DNA of 64,000 bases from Himantopus leucocephalus. Taxonomy: Eukaryota > Chordata > Aves > Charadriiformes > Recurvirostridae. The number at the start of each line of letters is the position of its first letter. Position 1 is the stretch's first letter. The position numbers and the translations under genes are program-made. The DNA is taken from assembly GCA_003993805.1 (NCBI GenBank), contig RSEF01000001.1:78015123-78079122 (forward strand), written 5' to 3'. The notes under the pieces are model-generated. The model had not been told where the DNA came from. It ran no database searches and was given only the letters and a program-made list of their open reading frames with translations. This document shows positions 12,480 to 25,836 of the stretch, one piece after another.

Positions 12480-12610
12480 CTAAAGATCTCAAGACAATTT
12501 ACCATCTTGAATTATGTCAGCCTCATCACATTCCTTTAAGGAAAGCATTATATCAATTTGGAGATAATGAGGAGGCAAGATGTAAAGATTAAGGACATCA
12601 TTTTCAGAAT
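12480..12610 (+). repeat. Ancient MIR/L2-like fragment
   Basis: Contains 'aagatctcaagacaatttacc', then 'gtcagcctcatcacattcc', then 'tttggagataatgaggaggc' and 'aaagattaaggacatca'. These correspond in order to the 'gatctcaaagcactttaca', 'agcctcacaacaccc' and 'cagatggggaaactgaggc...gttaagtgac' blocks of MIR/L2-type repeats. Divergence is high. Confidence 0.65.
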
Positions 12611-14310
12611 CACATCAATTATTTGGGAGCCTCAGTTCCTAAAACATACTGAAAGAACCAGAACTTCAGAAGAGCATTACATGAAAAAGAAAGAATCCAG
12701 CAAATTAATGGGAAGAATGAACATCCACAGTTTCTGAAAAATCTGGCTAACAATTCCCCTAACTGGGCACCATGAACTTCAGTGGATACTTCTGGAAGCA
12801 TTCATCAGATCCAAATAGGCTGCATCAGAACCAGGGTGAGGGCCTAGATCTTTTGATTCAGCCTTGCATCTTAATCACAAGGTCTTTTATCATTCTTGTT
12901 CTGGTTCAGGGATTTAAATGGGGCCACTTTACAATTTGATGGACAGTTATCATGTGGGTACAAACCTTCTCAGAAGGATAGTTTGATCAGTAAATGACAA
13001 AGCAACTACACATTTTTCCAGTTAGCTATTGTCTATTTTTCACTTTTCATATTACAGATAAGTTCATGAAAAGCTCACGATATCAGCATGTAGTAGTCAC
13101 TCGCCGTAACAACCAAAACTTCCTATTGTGCAGAAATAGACGACTGGACAAAGCCTCTATTCAGGCAGTGCCAGTAACAACTGCAGAACTTATTTGCCTC
13201 ACTCTTCGCTCATTTACCTGTAAACTCTGCTGCCTTTAACATCATACAGCTCTCAAGTAGACTCCAGAAGTACATGATGCTACAGGGTTAATGGACTCAG
13301 TTGCCAAGATTCAACAGCCAAATAGAGATGGGTGTCAGATCTCTATATATAATCTCCCGTACATCCGGAGCTGGGAAATGGAATCTGCGCAAATGAGAGA
13401 GAGATAAAACTTAACCAAGTATGCCCTTAATGTTAAGAGCCTCAATCAAGACAATAATACCTCCATTTCGTAACTACAGGTTTTGCTTTACTTTAGCACC
13501 TGTTTATTAAACTCCTTGCTTCTTATATTCTGAAATGGAAATAAGCCAATTTTCGAAAGCGGTGGCAAAGGGTTTTTCATCACTGAGGAGCTCTAGGCAC
13601 GGATGAAGAGAAGTACGCCCATTACACAGCTCACATTTCCACTTTGTATTTTTATGTGCTAATTGTACTGCTCTTCCCTGTTCTTCAATGGTATAGGTGC
13701 TTTGGAGATGTTTGCTCCAAATATTAGGCCCTGAAACGCTGCCACCTCTTTCAGTTTAAATTATCAAGACATAAAAAAATAAAATCTATATCTGATAAGG
13801 AAATAGAAAAATCCTAATCTTTGAGTCTTTCAAAATTACACTGGAAAACACACTAGAAAAGATTACGATGAACAGGAATAATTCTTCGCTGGCACAGAGA
13901 TGGACTAGGTAAATGAATCAGTCTTTTCTGTATCTAATTTCTATGATGGCAAGGCATGAACATTCTGACCAAGCAATTTACATTGATTCACAAGTATAAT
14001 TTATAAATCTGTGGGTTCATACATCAGGATTTTGGATCAGCTTATATAATGTGTATAAATACATTTTCACTTTATTTGTTAACATATTGCAAATGATGAT
14101 ATAAATCTGACACGAATACAAGTTTACCTAATTTTATTAATTTAAAATGACAATCACTCCTGTATGAATGGGTAGCAGAGGACTACAGCGCAGGCTTTGC
14201 TCTGTTCTTTAGCCCAGGGTTAAACTTGCAAACTAAATTTGAATCATTTACTTGTCTTCTGATATATTTCCTCTTGACTGCTTCCTTACCCTAAGAAATA
14301 CGTGCATTCT

Positions 14311-14410
14311 GAGGGCCAAATCCTCAGCTATAACACAACTGGAGCATCCTTCAGCTTAGTTCATCATCTTTGATAAAGTTACGCTAGTTTTCAACCGAGG
14401 ATTTGAGGTG
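14311..14410. repeat. Fossil hairpin element with exact 9-bp arms
   Basis: The left arm GGCCAAATCCTCAGCT and right arm CCGAGGATTTG keep an exact complementary core: CAAATCCTC at 14317-14325 against GAGGATTTG at 14397-14405. The layout matches the well-known amniote palindromic repeat with 'gctcc...ttgacttcaatgg' in the middle, here decayed. It is probably a non-autonomous DNA transposon (MITE), inferred from form only. Confidence 0.7.
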
Positions 14411-14411
14411 A

Positions 14412-14482
14412 TATCTTTGTTCCAATTAAATCAATGGTAGTTTTCCTATTGAACTCAAGGATTCAAGGATTTAATCCTTGGC
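14412..14482. repeat. Second fossil hairpin element, abutting the first
   Basis: Contains 'aattaaatcaatggtagt', then 'ttcctattgaactcaagg' and 'aaggatttaatccttgg', matching a 'gaagtcaatgg-agttttgc-cattgacttcaatgg-ccaggattt' hairpin repeat. It begins within a few bases of the end of the preceding element, so the two may be one composite or a nested insertion. Confidence 0.55.
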
Positions 14483-15149
14483 CTTTCTATGTATACGCAT
14501 TTTTTAAAGACTAAAGTGATATACAACAGCTCTGTATAACATGCATGTAGCAGATCCTTTTATGGAAAGAGTAGAAAGCTCCTCAGACAGTGCACATCCT
14601 GTTTCCTTGCGAACAGTTTCTGAATGTTTATAAAACAAAATATAGGATGAGTTATGTCAAAGATTCATATAAATTTTCACCATTTATAAATATTTTTGAC
14701 ATATTTTGGACATAAATTAACATTTAAAATTTCTTTAAGCCTATCAAGCCAGCCATAGTCTAGTTTTATATCAGCTAGCACATAGAAAACTTTTTTATTT
14801 TAAGAGTCCTTCTTGTCTGTGATCATATTTTTGAACGAAGGGTTTCACATAAAACCAAAATGACAGTGGACATTTAACAGGAAAGGACTGAGGCAATAAA
14901 TGTCCAAAGAGCAGCTGGATCCTGTTTCAGCCTGTATGAGCTGTACCAAATAACTGACAGTCTTATTGCCTTTCCATTTTACACAAACTACAGTAAAAAA
15001 GTGGTATCTTCTGCAAGCTATTCCATGTGGAATGTAACTCTCATTCTGGGCAGAGCGATACTTTATTTGAGCAGCAGACAGTGGATCCATAGGTGTATAT
15101 TTTGAGAGAAATGTAGTTGTGGAAATTAAAGACAGAAAAATCACACGTA

Positions 15150-15216
15150 GGACCCAGCTCCACTTAAATCCATAACAGTTTTTCTATCTACTTCCATGGG
15201 AGTTGGAACAGGCCCC
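15150..15216. repeat. Fossil hairpin (MITE-like) element
   Basis: Starts 'ggacccagctccacttaaat' and ends 'cttccatgggagttgg' plus 'aacaggcccc'. The two ends are imperfect complements of each other (GGRCCCARCTCC against GGAGTTGGAACAGGCCC-like). This is one of the clearest copies: nearly every block of the remembered consensus is present. Confidence 0.7.
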
Positions 15217-15496
15217 CATGGAGAGAAATCCTGGTTCCTTTTAGCTTCTTTTAGCAACAAATCTGCAGGACTGTACTCACAGACTATAAGCATGGCACAG
15301 TCATGGAGACTGCTAAAAAGAAAGAGTGATGTATACTTAATTATTTACCAGGTAGTATTAACTCGATGCTGTTTTTTAATGTACAAAATTTCTTGTTTAA
15401 TACCTTGTATATTTTTTCAATTTTATATCAATTTTCTAATCGCAACGTGCTTTTCTCCCCTCCTCTTCTCCTGCTCATATTTCTAAGGATTTAATG

Positions 15497-15575
15497 TAGT
15501 AAGAGTAAGGACTTGATCCCGTATGACCAAACACATGGAAGTCTTGCCTGAGATCAGTGGGTGTTTAAGACCTAT
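15497..15575. repeat. Fossil hairpin (MITE-like) element
   Basis: Contains 'gagtaaggacttgatccc', 'acatggaagtcttgcctgag' and 'atcagtgggtgtttaagac', which align in order with the 'gagtaaggactgcaggatc' and 'aatggaagtctttccattga' parts of palindromic amniote repeats. It is the fourth such element within 1.3 kb. Confidence 0.5.
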
Positions 15576-17420
15576 AAACATTTACACATGCTAGCACCTC
15601 CATAGATTTAAACAACCTCCCTCTCTCCCTAAATTCAACACCTGGCAGAATCAAAGCACGCTGGAGGGAAACGGGCCCCACAAATTTTCACCTTTGTGCT
15701 TCTGCTTATATCTTATTACTTCTGCTAATTTCGCTGCAAAGCATAAAGTAAACTCTGCATTCCAATGTAATATAAATGACATAATTTAATGTGACTAAGA
15801 GATATACAGATGGCATTGCATTTCCTCCGCAGTGTGGAGAGGTCAGACAGCAATTGGCTATAACACAAACTAAGCTAATACAGAGCTACAAGCTGCCAGA
15901 TCTTGGTCCCGCTTACTAACAGCCTATACTATGGGAAGTAATTGAGCGTGCAGCAACTTTCTCAACTGTACTTAAGCGAGGGACAATGTTGGAAAATGTC
16001 AGCGCTCCAACTTAACAAGTCTTCGCGTAAATGGGGAATGTTTTTAAAGATTTTCATGATAAAAGGTTCAGAAGGAACAACCCTTTTGCTAAGTGTGCCT
16101 AGTTCTACAGCTCGTATATTACAGCTCCTCTTTTAGGAGAACTGTAAAAGTAAACCTTGAAATTAAAAATAAGCCACTTCTATTGTTTGATACACACAAA
16201 AAAATTATCAATAATTTATGACTACAGTTTCTCTCGTTTTTGTCTACTTTTAAGTGTCCAAAATATAACCAGTAACACTGCTACAAAAGGATCTAGTTTC
16301 TAGTACACAATTCCTCCTTTAAATCTGATTCTAAGGAAAGTGGACTTAATAATTTTTCAATGCAAAAATTCTATACAAATTGGACTATGGCTCCATCTAC
16401 AAAGGACCCTGACTAGTTTGTTTCTCTTCAGAAATGTAAAAACAGGCTTTAAAGCTGCCCCATCCATGCACCTAAGGGATCTCCTATGTCACGACAAGCT
16501 GTCGAGCAAGGCAAGTCTGAGTAGAGGGAAGGAAGAGGGTCTGACAATACAGATGACCAAACTGTACTTCTCTCCCAAGATCCTTAGTACTATAATGCAC
16601 TAGGATGTCCGTAGGAGATGCCTCAAAACACAATAATAAACAAATACTTCCCTTAAGAACTTAACCAGTGGAGCAAGCGCCTTCATTCCCAGGGAAGGTG
16701 CAAAGACGTTTTTGTCCCTACATATACAGGCAGCTAGATTATTAGATATTTGTAAACCAGCTGTTCAAATCTAAAACAACTTGGTTACCTATCTTCTGCT
16801 GATTAATCATTGATAATCACTTTCTGATCACTAAAATCCACAAATATAAAAGTATGTAAAGAGTGAAACCATCCTCTACAGACACTGAGCTCCGAGTATC
16901 CCTCTGAAGTTGTGCTGGAAAAGACAACTGTGTTTGCGGCTGTGAATGAGTCTCAGTCCACGTGAGATTAATTTCTGGATCCAATTTGGAAATAAATTGT
17001 GTCTCTAACATGCCTATATTTCAACAGAAGACTGCCAAAGAGTACATGCCCAATTATAGCAGCTCAGCTGAGATACGGGTAACTTACAATGCCACTGTAA
17101 TGTCATCACATACAGTTGTGTTCTCCATTACTATTCAGACACATGAACCCTATGGAGGCACAGAGTGACAATCTAAGCACTGTTGCCAATACTTGATTTG
17201 TTTTTTGCATGAATCTTGGAACATTTAATATGTTTCTTAAATCTCCAGATCCCCAAATCAAAAGATTATTAGAGAATATAAACTTCTTTTTTAAAAAAAA
17301 AAAAAAAAATGGTATTTCTAGACCTGGTTGCCTCAGAGAAAAGCTTAAAAGTTTGCATAAAACAGAATACCGTGAAAAGCATCCAGATTAATAATTTTAA
17401 ATGCAATCTAATGATTTCCT

Positions 17421-17475
17421 GAGGCCTGATTCATGCTTTTTGAACCTATGGAGCTGTAAAAATTAAAACTGACTG
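17421..17475. repeat. Possible hairpin-repeat arm
   Basis: 'gaggcctgattcatgc' resembles the left arm of the palindromic repeats elsewhere in the window, followed by 'aacctatggagctgtaaaaa'. Only one arm is visible, and the piece sits between an A17 run and an L3/CR1 remnant. Confidence 0.25.
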
Positions 17476-17503
17476 TAGGAAGATCTCACAATACTAAATG
17501 ACT

Positions 17504-17880
17504 GTGCAATAAAATGGTAGATGAAATTAAAAGTTGATAAACACCAAATAATGCACGAAGTAAAAATAGCGGTAACTATGTATACTGCAATGACAAGTTC
17601 TAAACTAGCTATTACCATTACAGAAGGAGATCTTGAAGTCACTGTGTTTGCTCAGCAATATCAGTCTAGTGATCAATGCTTGTCAAAAACGCAAACTGAA
17701 CAAGAGGAATGACTGAGAAAGGAATACAGATTAAAATGGAAAACATCATAATCTAGACCCAGTGCTACCTCATCTTGATTACTACTTGCAATTCTGTTTC
17801 CTTCCATGTCACACAGTAGGATCAGATCTTATCTGGAAGGACAAGGAACGACACCCATCATTTCCTGGAGTTATGAAACA
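17504..17880 (+). repeat. Ancient L3/CR1-clade LINE remnant (3' part of ORF2)
   Basis: The sequence follows the remembered 3' part of L3/CR1 ORF2: 'caccaaataatgcacg', then 'tctaaactagctattaccatt', then 'gaaggagatcttgaagtcac', then a block ending 'caaaaacgcaaactgaa', and 'ctacctcatcttgattactac' with 'tgcaattctgtttcc'. One frame still reads GDLEVTVF, corresponding to the conserved 'DLGV' segment. It has stops and indels, so it is a dead fragment of an old retrotransposon, not a gene. Confidence 0.75.
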
Positions 17881-18459
17881 GGTAATTTTGAAAATTAAGT
17901 GAGGATGAATAAATATCGAGTGAAATTAAAACATTTTCTGAAAAAGTTAGATGGATTCATGGTTACATTTGCAACTTCTTACATGCCATTTTGTAAACAT
18001 TGACAAACACATACTGTAACTACAAAGTTTTTTAGATAAACACTGTCAAATACTTCCCTAATACTTACCCAAAACACATTCTAGAGTTATGTACAATTTA
18101 GTCATGCCAAGAGTACTTTTCATGCTCCTTTTAAAAAAGAGAAGCCCTTCTGCATGATTTTCCTGACCCGTCATAGCTTAGATGGTTCTAACTTTGAGTA
18201 AGAGTTGGAAATAAAAATATTTTTTCCAAGTCATTCAGGCAAGACACGTGGGCAGTGTTACACTCCTGAAGAGTGGGTGACAGATGAAATTCACAAGCAG
18301 AACATATGCTGCTTTCTCTAAAAGCAACACATACTGCCTGCTTTAGTGCGCCAGACCAAAGTCCTTTCGGCATCTGGGCTACCAAACTTCACGAAAGCAT
18401 TCAAGAATGCCCTGCGAAGATACAGCTGTAACAAAGCAGCACCAACAGTTATACACCTA

Positions 18460-18520
18460 TTATGAACCTAAGAGGGCCAGATTTATCCTTGCCTCTCTCT
18501 AATCCTATTCACTGCCCTTA
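18460..18520. repeat. Possible hairpin-repeat arm
   Basis: 'aagagggccagatttatcc' resembles the GGGCCAGAT arm of the palindromic repeats seen elsewhere. No clear second arm was found. Confidence 0.22.
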
Positions 18521-18889
18521 CTGTCAGTCAGTACAAACCAAGTAGAAAATTCAGCTTTTAGTTCTCTATTTTCCCCTCAATCCTGTTGGTCATTTCATAA
18601 AGACATCAAGCCTCTGCCCCTTCCAAGGCTTCATTTTGCTACTGTGATCCCCTGGTGCAGCAGTTCCATCTTAAACCAGAAGCTACTCAAGCTAAATGCC
18701 AGTCTTCAACGTTTCAAATTTAGAATCTTTTTGAGGTACTTGCTCTCAGAGTGCATTTGCTGGCTGCACTGCTTGATTAGCAATGCTCTTTCTGAGTGGT
18801 ATATTTACTCCCAGGAGCACTTTATCATTTATCATACTTACGTTCATTTCACTCTTATCCCAATCGCGGCAGCTTTCATGTAAAATGTT

Positions 18890-18917
18890 AAAAAAAAAAA
18901 AGAAAAAAAAAAGAAAA
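18890..18917 (+). repeat. A-rich low-complexity run
   Basis: Three blocks of A broken by single G bases. It could be the tail of a degraded retroposed sequence, but no body was recognised upstream. Confidence 0.8.
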
Positions 18918-20419
18918 CAAGATTAATACCTATTTAGTACATCTTTAATACCACCTTTAATGCACATACACACACACTTCAGAGACAAATGTGTTCTGTA
19001 GCTTCTTTATGTTTGGCTTTTTAATTTTCTTCATCTGAGTTATCTGAATGTAAATACTAGGCAGAGCTGTGAGAAAATATATCGCAATATAGAAATCTGC
19101 ATATCACTAGAGAGCCAAGAGGAACAATGGAAATTCAGGCCAACCATCTGGTCGAACACAATGCTCCATTTCAAAAGGTATCTCTTCAAGAATCCTGCTA
19201 CTAAAGTATAACGTGATTTGGGGTCACAGTCATTCTGACATCCCTGTTGCAGAGATTGCCTATGTACAGTTGGGTCAGATCTCTGGAATGTAATCTAACT
19301 CAGACAGACATTTTCTTTTAATCTTTTGTCTTACAGGAACAATTGACACCATCTGTTTTCATAAGAAAGTGCTTTAACATGCCTTCCATAGGTGGTACGG
19401 GCCTCAAGGGTGCAGCTGGGAGGGAGAGGAACCAAATTTGTTCTATGTTACAAGGCACAGGAATCACAAAGCTACTTAAGCAACACAGAAGACAACTAAG
19501 GAGAGATACCTCTCCATACAAATGAGTATTTTAGAAGGTAGGTTGAAAAAAAGTAATAAGATTAATTTCCCAGAAATTCCCCTAACAAAAAGCAAACAAG
19601 ATTTTTATTATCTAGAGGAAGATTCTGTTTCACATTCCTGAGTCCCTAAGAAAAACTTTTAATTTTAATTTAGAAACTTCTCATCAAGTAAGTTCTCAAG
19701 CTTACTTATTATTTCAAACCTGAGATTTCTAGTGTCTTCTTTTCTTGTGCTCCGGGCTGACAGGTTGTCGGAGTACTATAATAATGAATTATCCTTCATT
19801 TACAGCTATCTAATTGTGTAAGTCACCAACTTATGTTTCAGATTCCTGACTTACTACAACTAGCTTCAACACAAACCGTGTATTTTACTATGTAAAATAA
19901 TTCTGTGAGAAAGTATTTTTTATATATAAGAAAATCAGAACAAGCCCTCAGCAAATGGAAGGGAGATGGATACCAAATAGCTATTTTAGGGCTGTGTTTT
20001 TTTAAGTTCTGTGAAATGTAAAGGGTAAACCAATCAAAGTAGACTGAGAAAAATTTGTTATAGAAAGTCAGCCCTGTGTTTAGGAGAGTTAACAGAGCCC
20101 ATAAAACAGCAGTTCGGTGGCTGCAATAATCACTACAATGTTCTGGCAACCCTTGCCAAAGTGGTGCTTTGGAATGAACTTAGCTAAAGCTTTTACCTTT
20201 TTCTGGTTACTTCCAGCTGTTTCAAAAGTTGTTGAGGAACTTCATCAGAGAAGAGATTTTAAAAAGCACTTAAGACAAGACTCACAAAGTTTCCTCTTCT
20301 AAGGACTGCTGTTATACACAAGGACAGCAAAAAGGCCATTAGGACGATTTCATGGGCCCCCACAATTATGTTGTATGTTGTCAAAAGGCAGAAATCATCA
20401 CAATTCCATGCAAAATCTG

Positions 20420-20475
20420 TCACAGTGTGTACACCAGTTATACCCCTTCAAGTCAGTGGAAAATCATAACTAATA
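20420..20475. repeat. Probable hairpin-repeat fragment
   Basis: 'gtgtacaccagttatacccc' followed by 'ttcaagtcagtggaaaatc' matches a 'tttacaccagc...gtcaatgg' portion of the palindromic amniote repeats. The far arm is not clear. Confidence 0.4.
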
Positions 20476-21779
20476 TCTCCATTAAGATACGACATGCACT
20501 GTGGAAGAAATTGCATTTTCATTCTACTTCATCATCCTCTTCCTCTTTCTTGTAGAAGTTGTCATAACCTCTCCAATCAACTGCGCTCCAAAGTTTGCTT
20601 GGCTTATTTATTCTCCATCCTCCTAAACTTTCTTTCAGTCCTGAGATCTACCTTATGGTACGTTATTATGACTGAAAGATAGAAGGAAATGACATAAAGA
20701 CCCCCACTAACGCAATTCACCTTCAGAAGACGCAGCCCCTGTGGTTTCTTAAACTTGGAGGTTAAGGTCGAGGCACATATATGGGGAAGCCTGAGCGGCT
20801 GCTGAGTCAACCAGATGGTGCAACACAGGGGGATGAATACACGGGTGGGCAGTCATCCTCACAGCACCTTCCAAATGCTTTCGCTGGGTTCCCAAGCCTG
20901 CTACTGAACAGAAAGCACCGAAACGTGGATCTTGAGCCATACAGAGAAGTTACTCAGAAACAAAAAAACCTCTGACAATTTACACCAGCTGAAAGATTTT
21001 TGGTTTTTTAGAATAGACTCAGACTTTCGAGTTCAGAATTTGATATATATATTAATGATCTAATATCTCATTAACAATATATCCAATAAATGATTAAGTG
21101 CTTTTTATGTAAGGGTATTCAGTTATTTTTATACATGCACAAGATTGTTATGCCACATAAACCACACAATTTTTACAATTATGTATTTTAATATTCCCAT
21201 GTATAAACCAGACACTATGTGGCAGTATAATAGAAGATAATGCAACAAATCCACAAAAATATTGAGAAACCCCTACCTGGTTCAAAAAAAACCACCCCAA
21301 AACAAACCAAAAAAAAAATGGATGTTTCTGGTCTCAGAAACATTTATCGTAATAAAATTTAAGTCACTGCAGCAAAAAAATGATAATCTTAAATTTAAAA
21401 AAGAAATGTTTTGATATTTTTCTAATACCAAGAAAAAAAATCCTCTGATCTCTGATTAATGTCTATTAAATTCTGAGACATCAAATATAGTTCAAGAATT
21501 TACATGATAATGGTTTGGCCAATGAGAGAAAGACTACGGGTTATACTATAATGAATATTAAAAGTGAATCTACTACGCAAAATTCAGTGTATCTGGGCTT
21601 GATCACTCCATATCCACAATCACAGTAGTCTGGATTATTTAGATCCATAATTTTGTTCTGTCTATTATGAAAAAAGGAAATAATCCTCATCTGGCTTCAG
21701 ACTTACAACATCCTCGCAAAAAGACACAAGTAAGGGACCAAGGCATAAAGGTTAACTGATATCAATAGGAACCAAACAC

Positions 21780-21850
21780 TGAAATACATCTGAAAATATG
21801 GCCCAGAGGGATATGCCCCATAAGTGCTCATGGGAATTTTCAAAATCAGA
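21780..21850. repeat. Possible fossil repeat
   Basis: 'gaaaatatggcccagagg', then 'cataagtgctcatgggaat' and 'tttcaaaatcagacc' recall another palindromic amniote family with 'cttaggctcc' arms. The match is partial. Confidence 0.3.
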
Positions 21851-24800
21851 CCAGTAGCTTAACTGCCATTGCCACGGTTAAATTTGAACATCTAAAAATG
21901 TAACCTTAACTGACCAGTCTCTGTAGTAACAGTAGTAGCAGAGCAGAGAACTAAACCTCAATGTCCAAAAGCCTAGACGCAAAAAAATGGACCTTACTTT
22001 TCTTCAAAATGTGTATGAAACTTGACTTTTGCCTAGTCTGCCTCTGATATTTACTAATGACTCAAATGAAAAATTGATGAAGGTAGTTAAATTTGACAAT
22101 GGTTCAAATTAAAATGATTGTTAGTTGTGGGAAACTTCAGTTCTGACTCTAAAGGGAAAGCAAAGAGGAGATAAAGCTTGGCAAGCTGACGGTTGCTGGC
22201 CAAAACAAATCTACATTCACACACTGATGGTCCATGAATGCGGTCCTTGGACGACGGATATTGTTGAAACCTCTGAGGAAGATGCTGGAGAATTGATTTG
22301 AACACCATAATGAGTATATCTGCCTAGTTCCCTCAGCAGTTAAAAATAATGTTAGAATGAGCAATCAGGAGACTTTAATGATGATATAAGACAAAGGTTT
22401 ACATTCAGTTTTGGTTTTGTCAGTTAAAGAGTTGGAAAAAAGAATGAAATAGGACAAACTATGGTAGCTGAACATCAAATGAACCCTCCATTTAAATATC
22501 ATTTCTCTTCTCCTCAGATATATTTCTTGCTTAAAATGATTTTCCCAATAATCGTGGCAAATCTTGATCTCTAGATTAGTCACAATGAGTATGTCATGCA
22601 CACTCAAAAAAAAAAAGAAATTGGAGTACACAGAGGCTGATTTTTGCTGAGAATTTCCACGACACCAACTTTACAATATACTGGTCAAGAATATTTTCTA
22701 TTATTTACCTATGTTTTGCTGTTTCCATGAAATTCATGGTCAGCAAATGAATGGAGTCACAGGGATATTTATTGAATGCTAGCACAGACAAAGTGAAGTT
22801 CCAAAAACCAAATTAAAAAGTTGGGAACGGATAAGTAAGGTACCCAAAATTCATGTGATTATAATGTGGACATCAGCCTCTTCACTGTCCCTCCTCCCCT
22901 CAATTCTTGGAAGGACTTTTAGGACCACTCAGAATGTAAGAGCAATCAAAATGAATCAGATATGAAATACTCTTTTGCAGTCATACTCAGCTGTTGAAAA
23001 TTACTGGCACAAGAATCAAGTGTTATAACTGCATTTAAAGCAATGTTTGATGATTTTATAGTTGCTAATACTGCACTCAACTTTTATAAATTTTCTTGAC
23101 TCCTACTATTTGTATGGTCTTAGTTCTGCATTAATCTCACATGGACCTAATAGAGTCGGCAAGAATTTCACAGGTTGAACCATTCAGATGAGGTCATTTG
23201 CTCAAGATGTTTCAAATTTTGCAAGAAGAGATGATCTTATGAGACGATTCTATTACAGAGGTCAAAAGCCTCATGAGAAGGACAATAGGAAATACCTTTC
23301 TTTCCTTGTCCCTAAAATGCCATGCAAAAAGTATGCAATAATGTGAAGGAAGCCAAGGCAGGGAAAAGATGAGCAGGAGAACTTGTCTTCCCTTTAATTT
23401 CTTCTCCCACCTCTTATGCTTGCTATATAATGCTGCTGCAATTTCTCAATGGAAAGGCTTCATCTTTTTTTATAAATTGCTTTGGAATTTCAGTGGCATT
23501 AAAAAAATACACAAGAAGTCTGTAAGTGAGGGAGCATATGGAACAGGGCGGGTTGCAAGTCATGGGAAGGAAGTTCCATGTGTACATTGTGCTTTTTAGA
23601 GAATGCCCAAAACTTGTTTTGATTTTGTGGATGAGTTAAAAATTAAATACAGTCAGCTCCCAGATCCAATGTTTCCAGCACTATCTACAGAGAAATAAAG
23701 AATTTTTTTTTGTCCAGGTTAATAAATCAATCAATTTATGCATTACATATATGCACAGAAAAGAGGTGGAAGGCATTTTATTTTCTTCTGAATGATCAAA
23801 GTGTTGGCCAATGTTATGGCCAGAGGCCAAACTAGACTGAAGATGGTTTGCTCCATTATGCCTACTGCTGTATCCTTATCTTGGAATGACAGCAATTACT
23901 CTATGTATTTTTAACTGTATTCTTCCATTATGGCTATAAATGGTTATTTAAATGCCATCAGTTTCAAATTACTCTACTGGAAAATACAGCAGGGAAAAGT
24001 ATCAAAGACAAAGAATTTCTAAATAAATCTCATCTCTCCACCTGCCATATGAAGCAATTTCTATGCCAGGTGGCAGATGTTTATGATGGTGCTTAAAACA
24101 AGTAAAAATTAAATGGATCTCAAAACTTAATTGTTTTTTAGTGTAAAGGGCTCTCAATTAAAGGGAATTTTATTTTATTTTTTTGGTTAGAGATCCTATC
24201 AGAAATGGCCTGAAAACCCAAAGCTCTTTAACATAAAAGAGATGATAGAGAGATCAGAATCTCAAGCATTAAAAAAGAATCTTCTTTCCTCAATGTAATT
24301 TGATATATAATATCTCATAATCGGGCTATCATGACAAAGAACTCTTCATCCCTTCAATATAACACTTAGACAGTACATGTGGAATTTTCCTGATGCATGA
24401 CATTTTATATAGGATATAGATCAATCAGACATGTTTTTCTCAGATATTCTGCAAGAAATATATTAGCAGTAGAACAAAAATCCCTTTTGAAAACTGAGTA
24501 TGTACCTGATCATCAATTTTACAAGTGATCTTATAGTTTATAAAATACTTAAATCCTCTTCTAATTAGTATAATTTCTTATCTGAAGAACTGTAATTTCT
24601 ACAAGACAGTTTTCAGTGAACATTTTTCTTGCTAATGTTTCCTATATAAAGATCAACTCTGTCATTTTTTAGGGTGTCTTACATTTGTAAACATGTTGCT
24701 ATACTTGAAAGTGACCGTTCACATTCAGCCTTTTATGAATCAATGCCATATCTTACGTTGGTCTGTGTCTGCTCTATGACAGAAGCTGGTATAGAAATTA

Positions 24801-25836
24801 TACGTAAGTAGCATGTGTACTTGTTCCACACGAATTCCCCAGGATAACAACACTGTCTCAGCTGAAGGAATGACAAAGGACTTATGCGTTCTTCTTTTAT
24901 TCATCTCCTGCAAAGTAGATGTGGGCCTGAGTAAGAACCTCGCATAAACCATACCAATTGAATTGCTGAATGAGAAAGGAATTCCAAGAGCTGGATCACA
25001 GTACGCACGCATTAATTTGAATCCTTGAGAAACCAAGATCTAGGGAAAACCAGTTTACAACCTCAGTGAGGATGTGGCGTATAGTGATAGAAACCTGGAG
25101 AAAATAAATTCCTGAGAAGGCAGCAAAAATGTCATAAAATACTTTTACACCTGTAGGACAAGAGAAAATATTTGTTTGTTTTGTTATAGCTGCAAAGAAC
25201 TGGTTGAACTCTCCTACGCTAAAAACCAGCTCATATCAAAATTTGGGAGTATATTTCTAGAAAAGGGCTTCACTGTAGGATGCCTGAACCCTTTAGGACG
25301 TCTGGTCTCACTGATCTAAAGTATATGTCCTGGACTACAAAAGCTGATCTGCTGCTAAATTTTAAGGAATAAGCCTTTATTGCAAACATAGTTGTGACAG
25401 TTCTGCATATATCTATGTTAGGCATTTTGACTGGGAAGAGTTTATGAAGTCACAATTCTGTAGTACTGAGGCGCTGAAATTATAGTTTGTGTTCTGCAAG
25501 GGGTACTCAGGTCAAATCAAGGAGTATGTAAGGGTGGTTGGTAATCCAGCGCTGCTGCTCCCAGTTCTGTTGTGTAACATCATGGCCAGAGCTGACGGCA
25601 TTACCCCTCTTCAAAAGCATGTGAATCCTTTCACTAGGAGAGAGATCTTTTGCTCCTGAAAAGTCATTATATCTAACAGCAATGGTTTTCACCTGTCTAA
25701 ACTAGGCCCAGACTACTTCTAGCGGCTTTCATTTCTTCATGAATGAGTTGCCAGTAGGATTGTCTGGGATAGTATGAAATCATCAGATCTTTAGGTAGTA
25801 AAGAGGTATAAATGTAAATAATTTATGAACATAAAA

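Larger units (their letters stand above)
9861..25836. other. Intergenic DNA with fossil repeats, no gene seen
   Basis: AT-rich, with no open frame beyond chance length and no splice-bounded segment that I recognise as a known protein. It contains a dense group of hairpin fossils around 14.3-15.6 kb, a MIR-like copy at 12.5 kb, an L3/CR1 LINE remnant at 17.5-17.9 kb and several A runs (for example A17 at 17293-17309). Confidence 0.7.
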
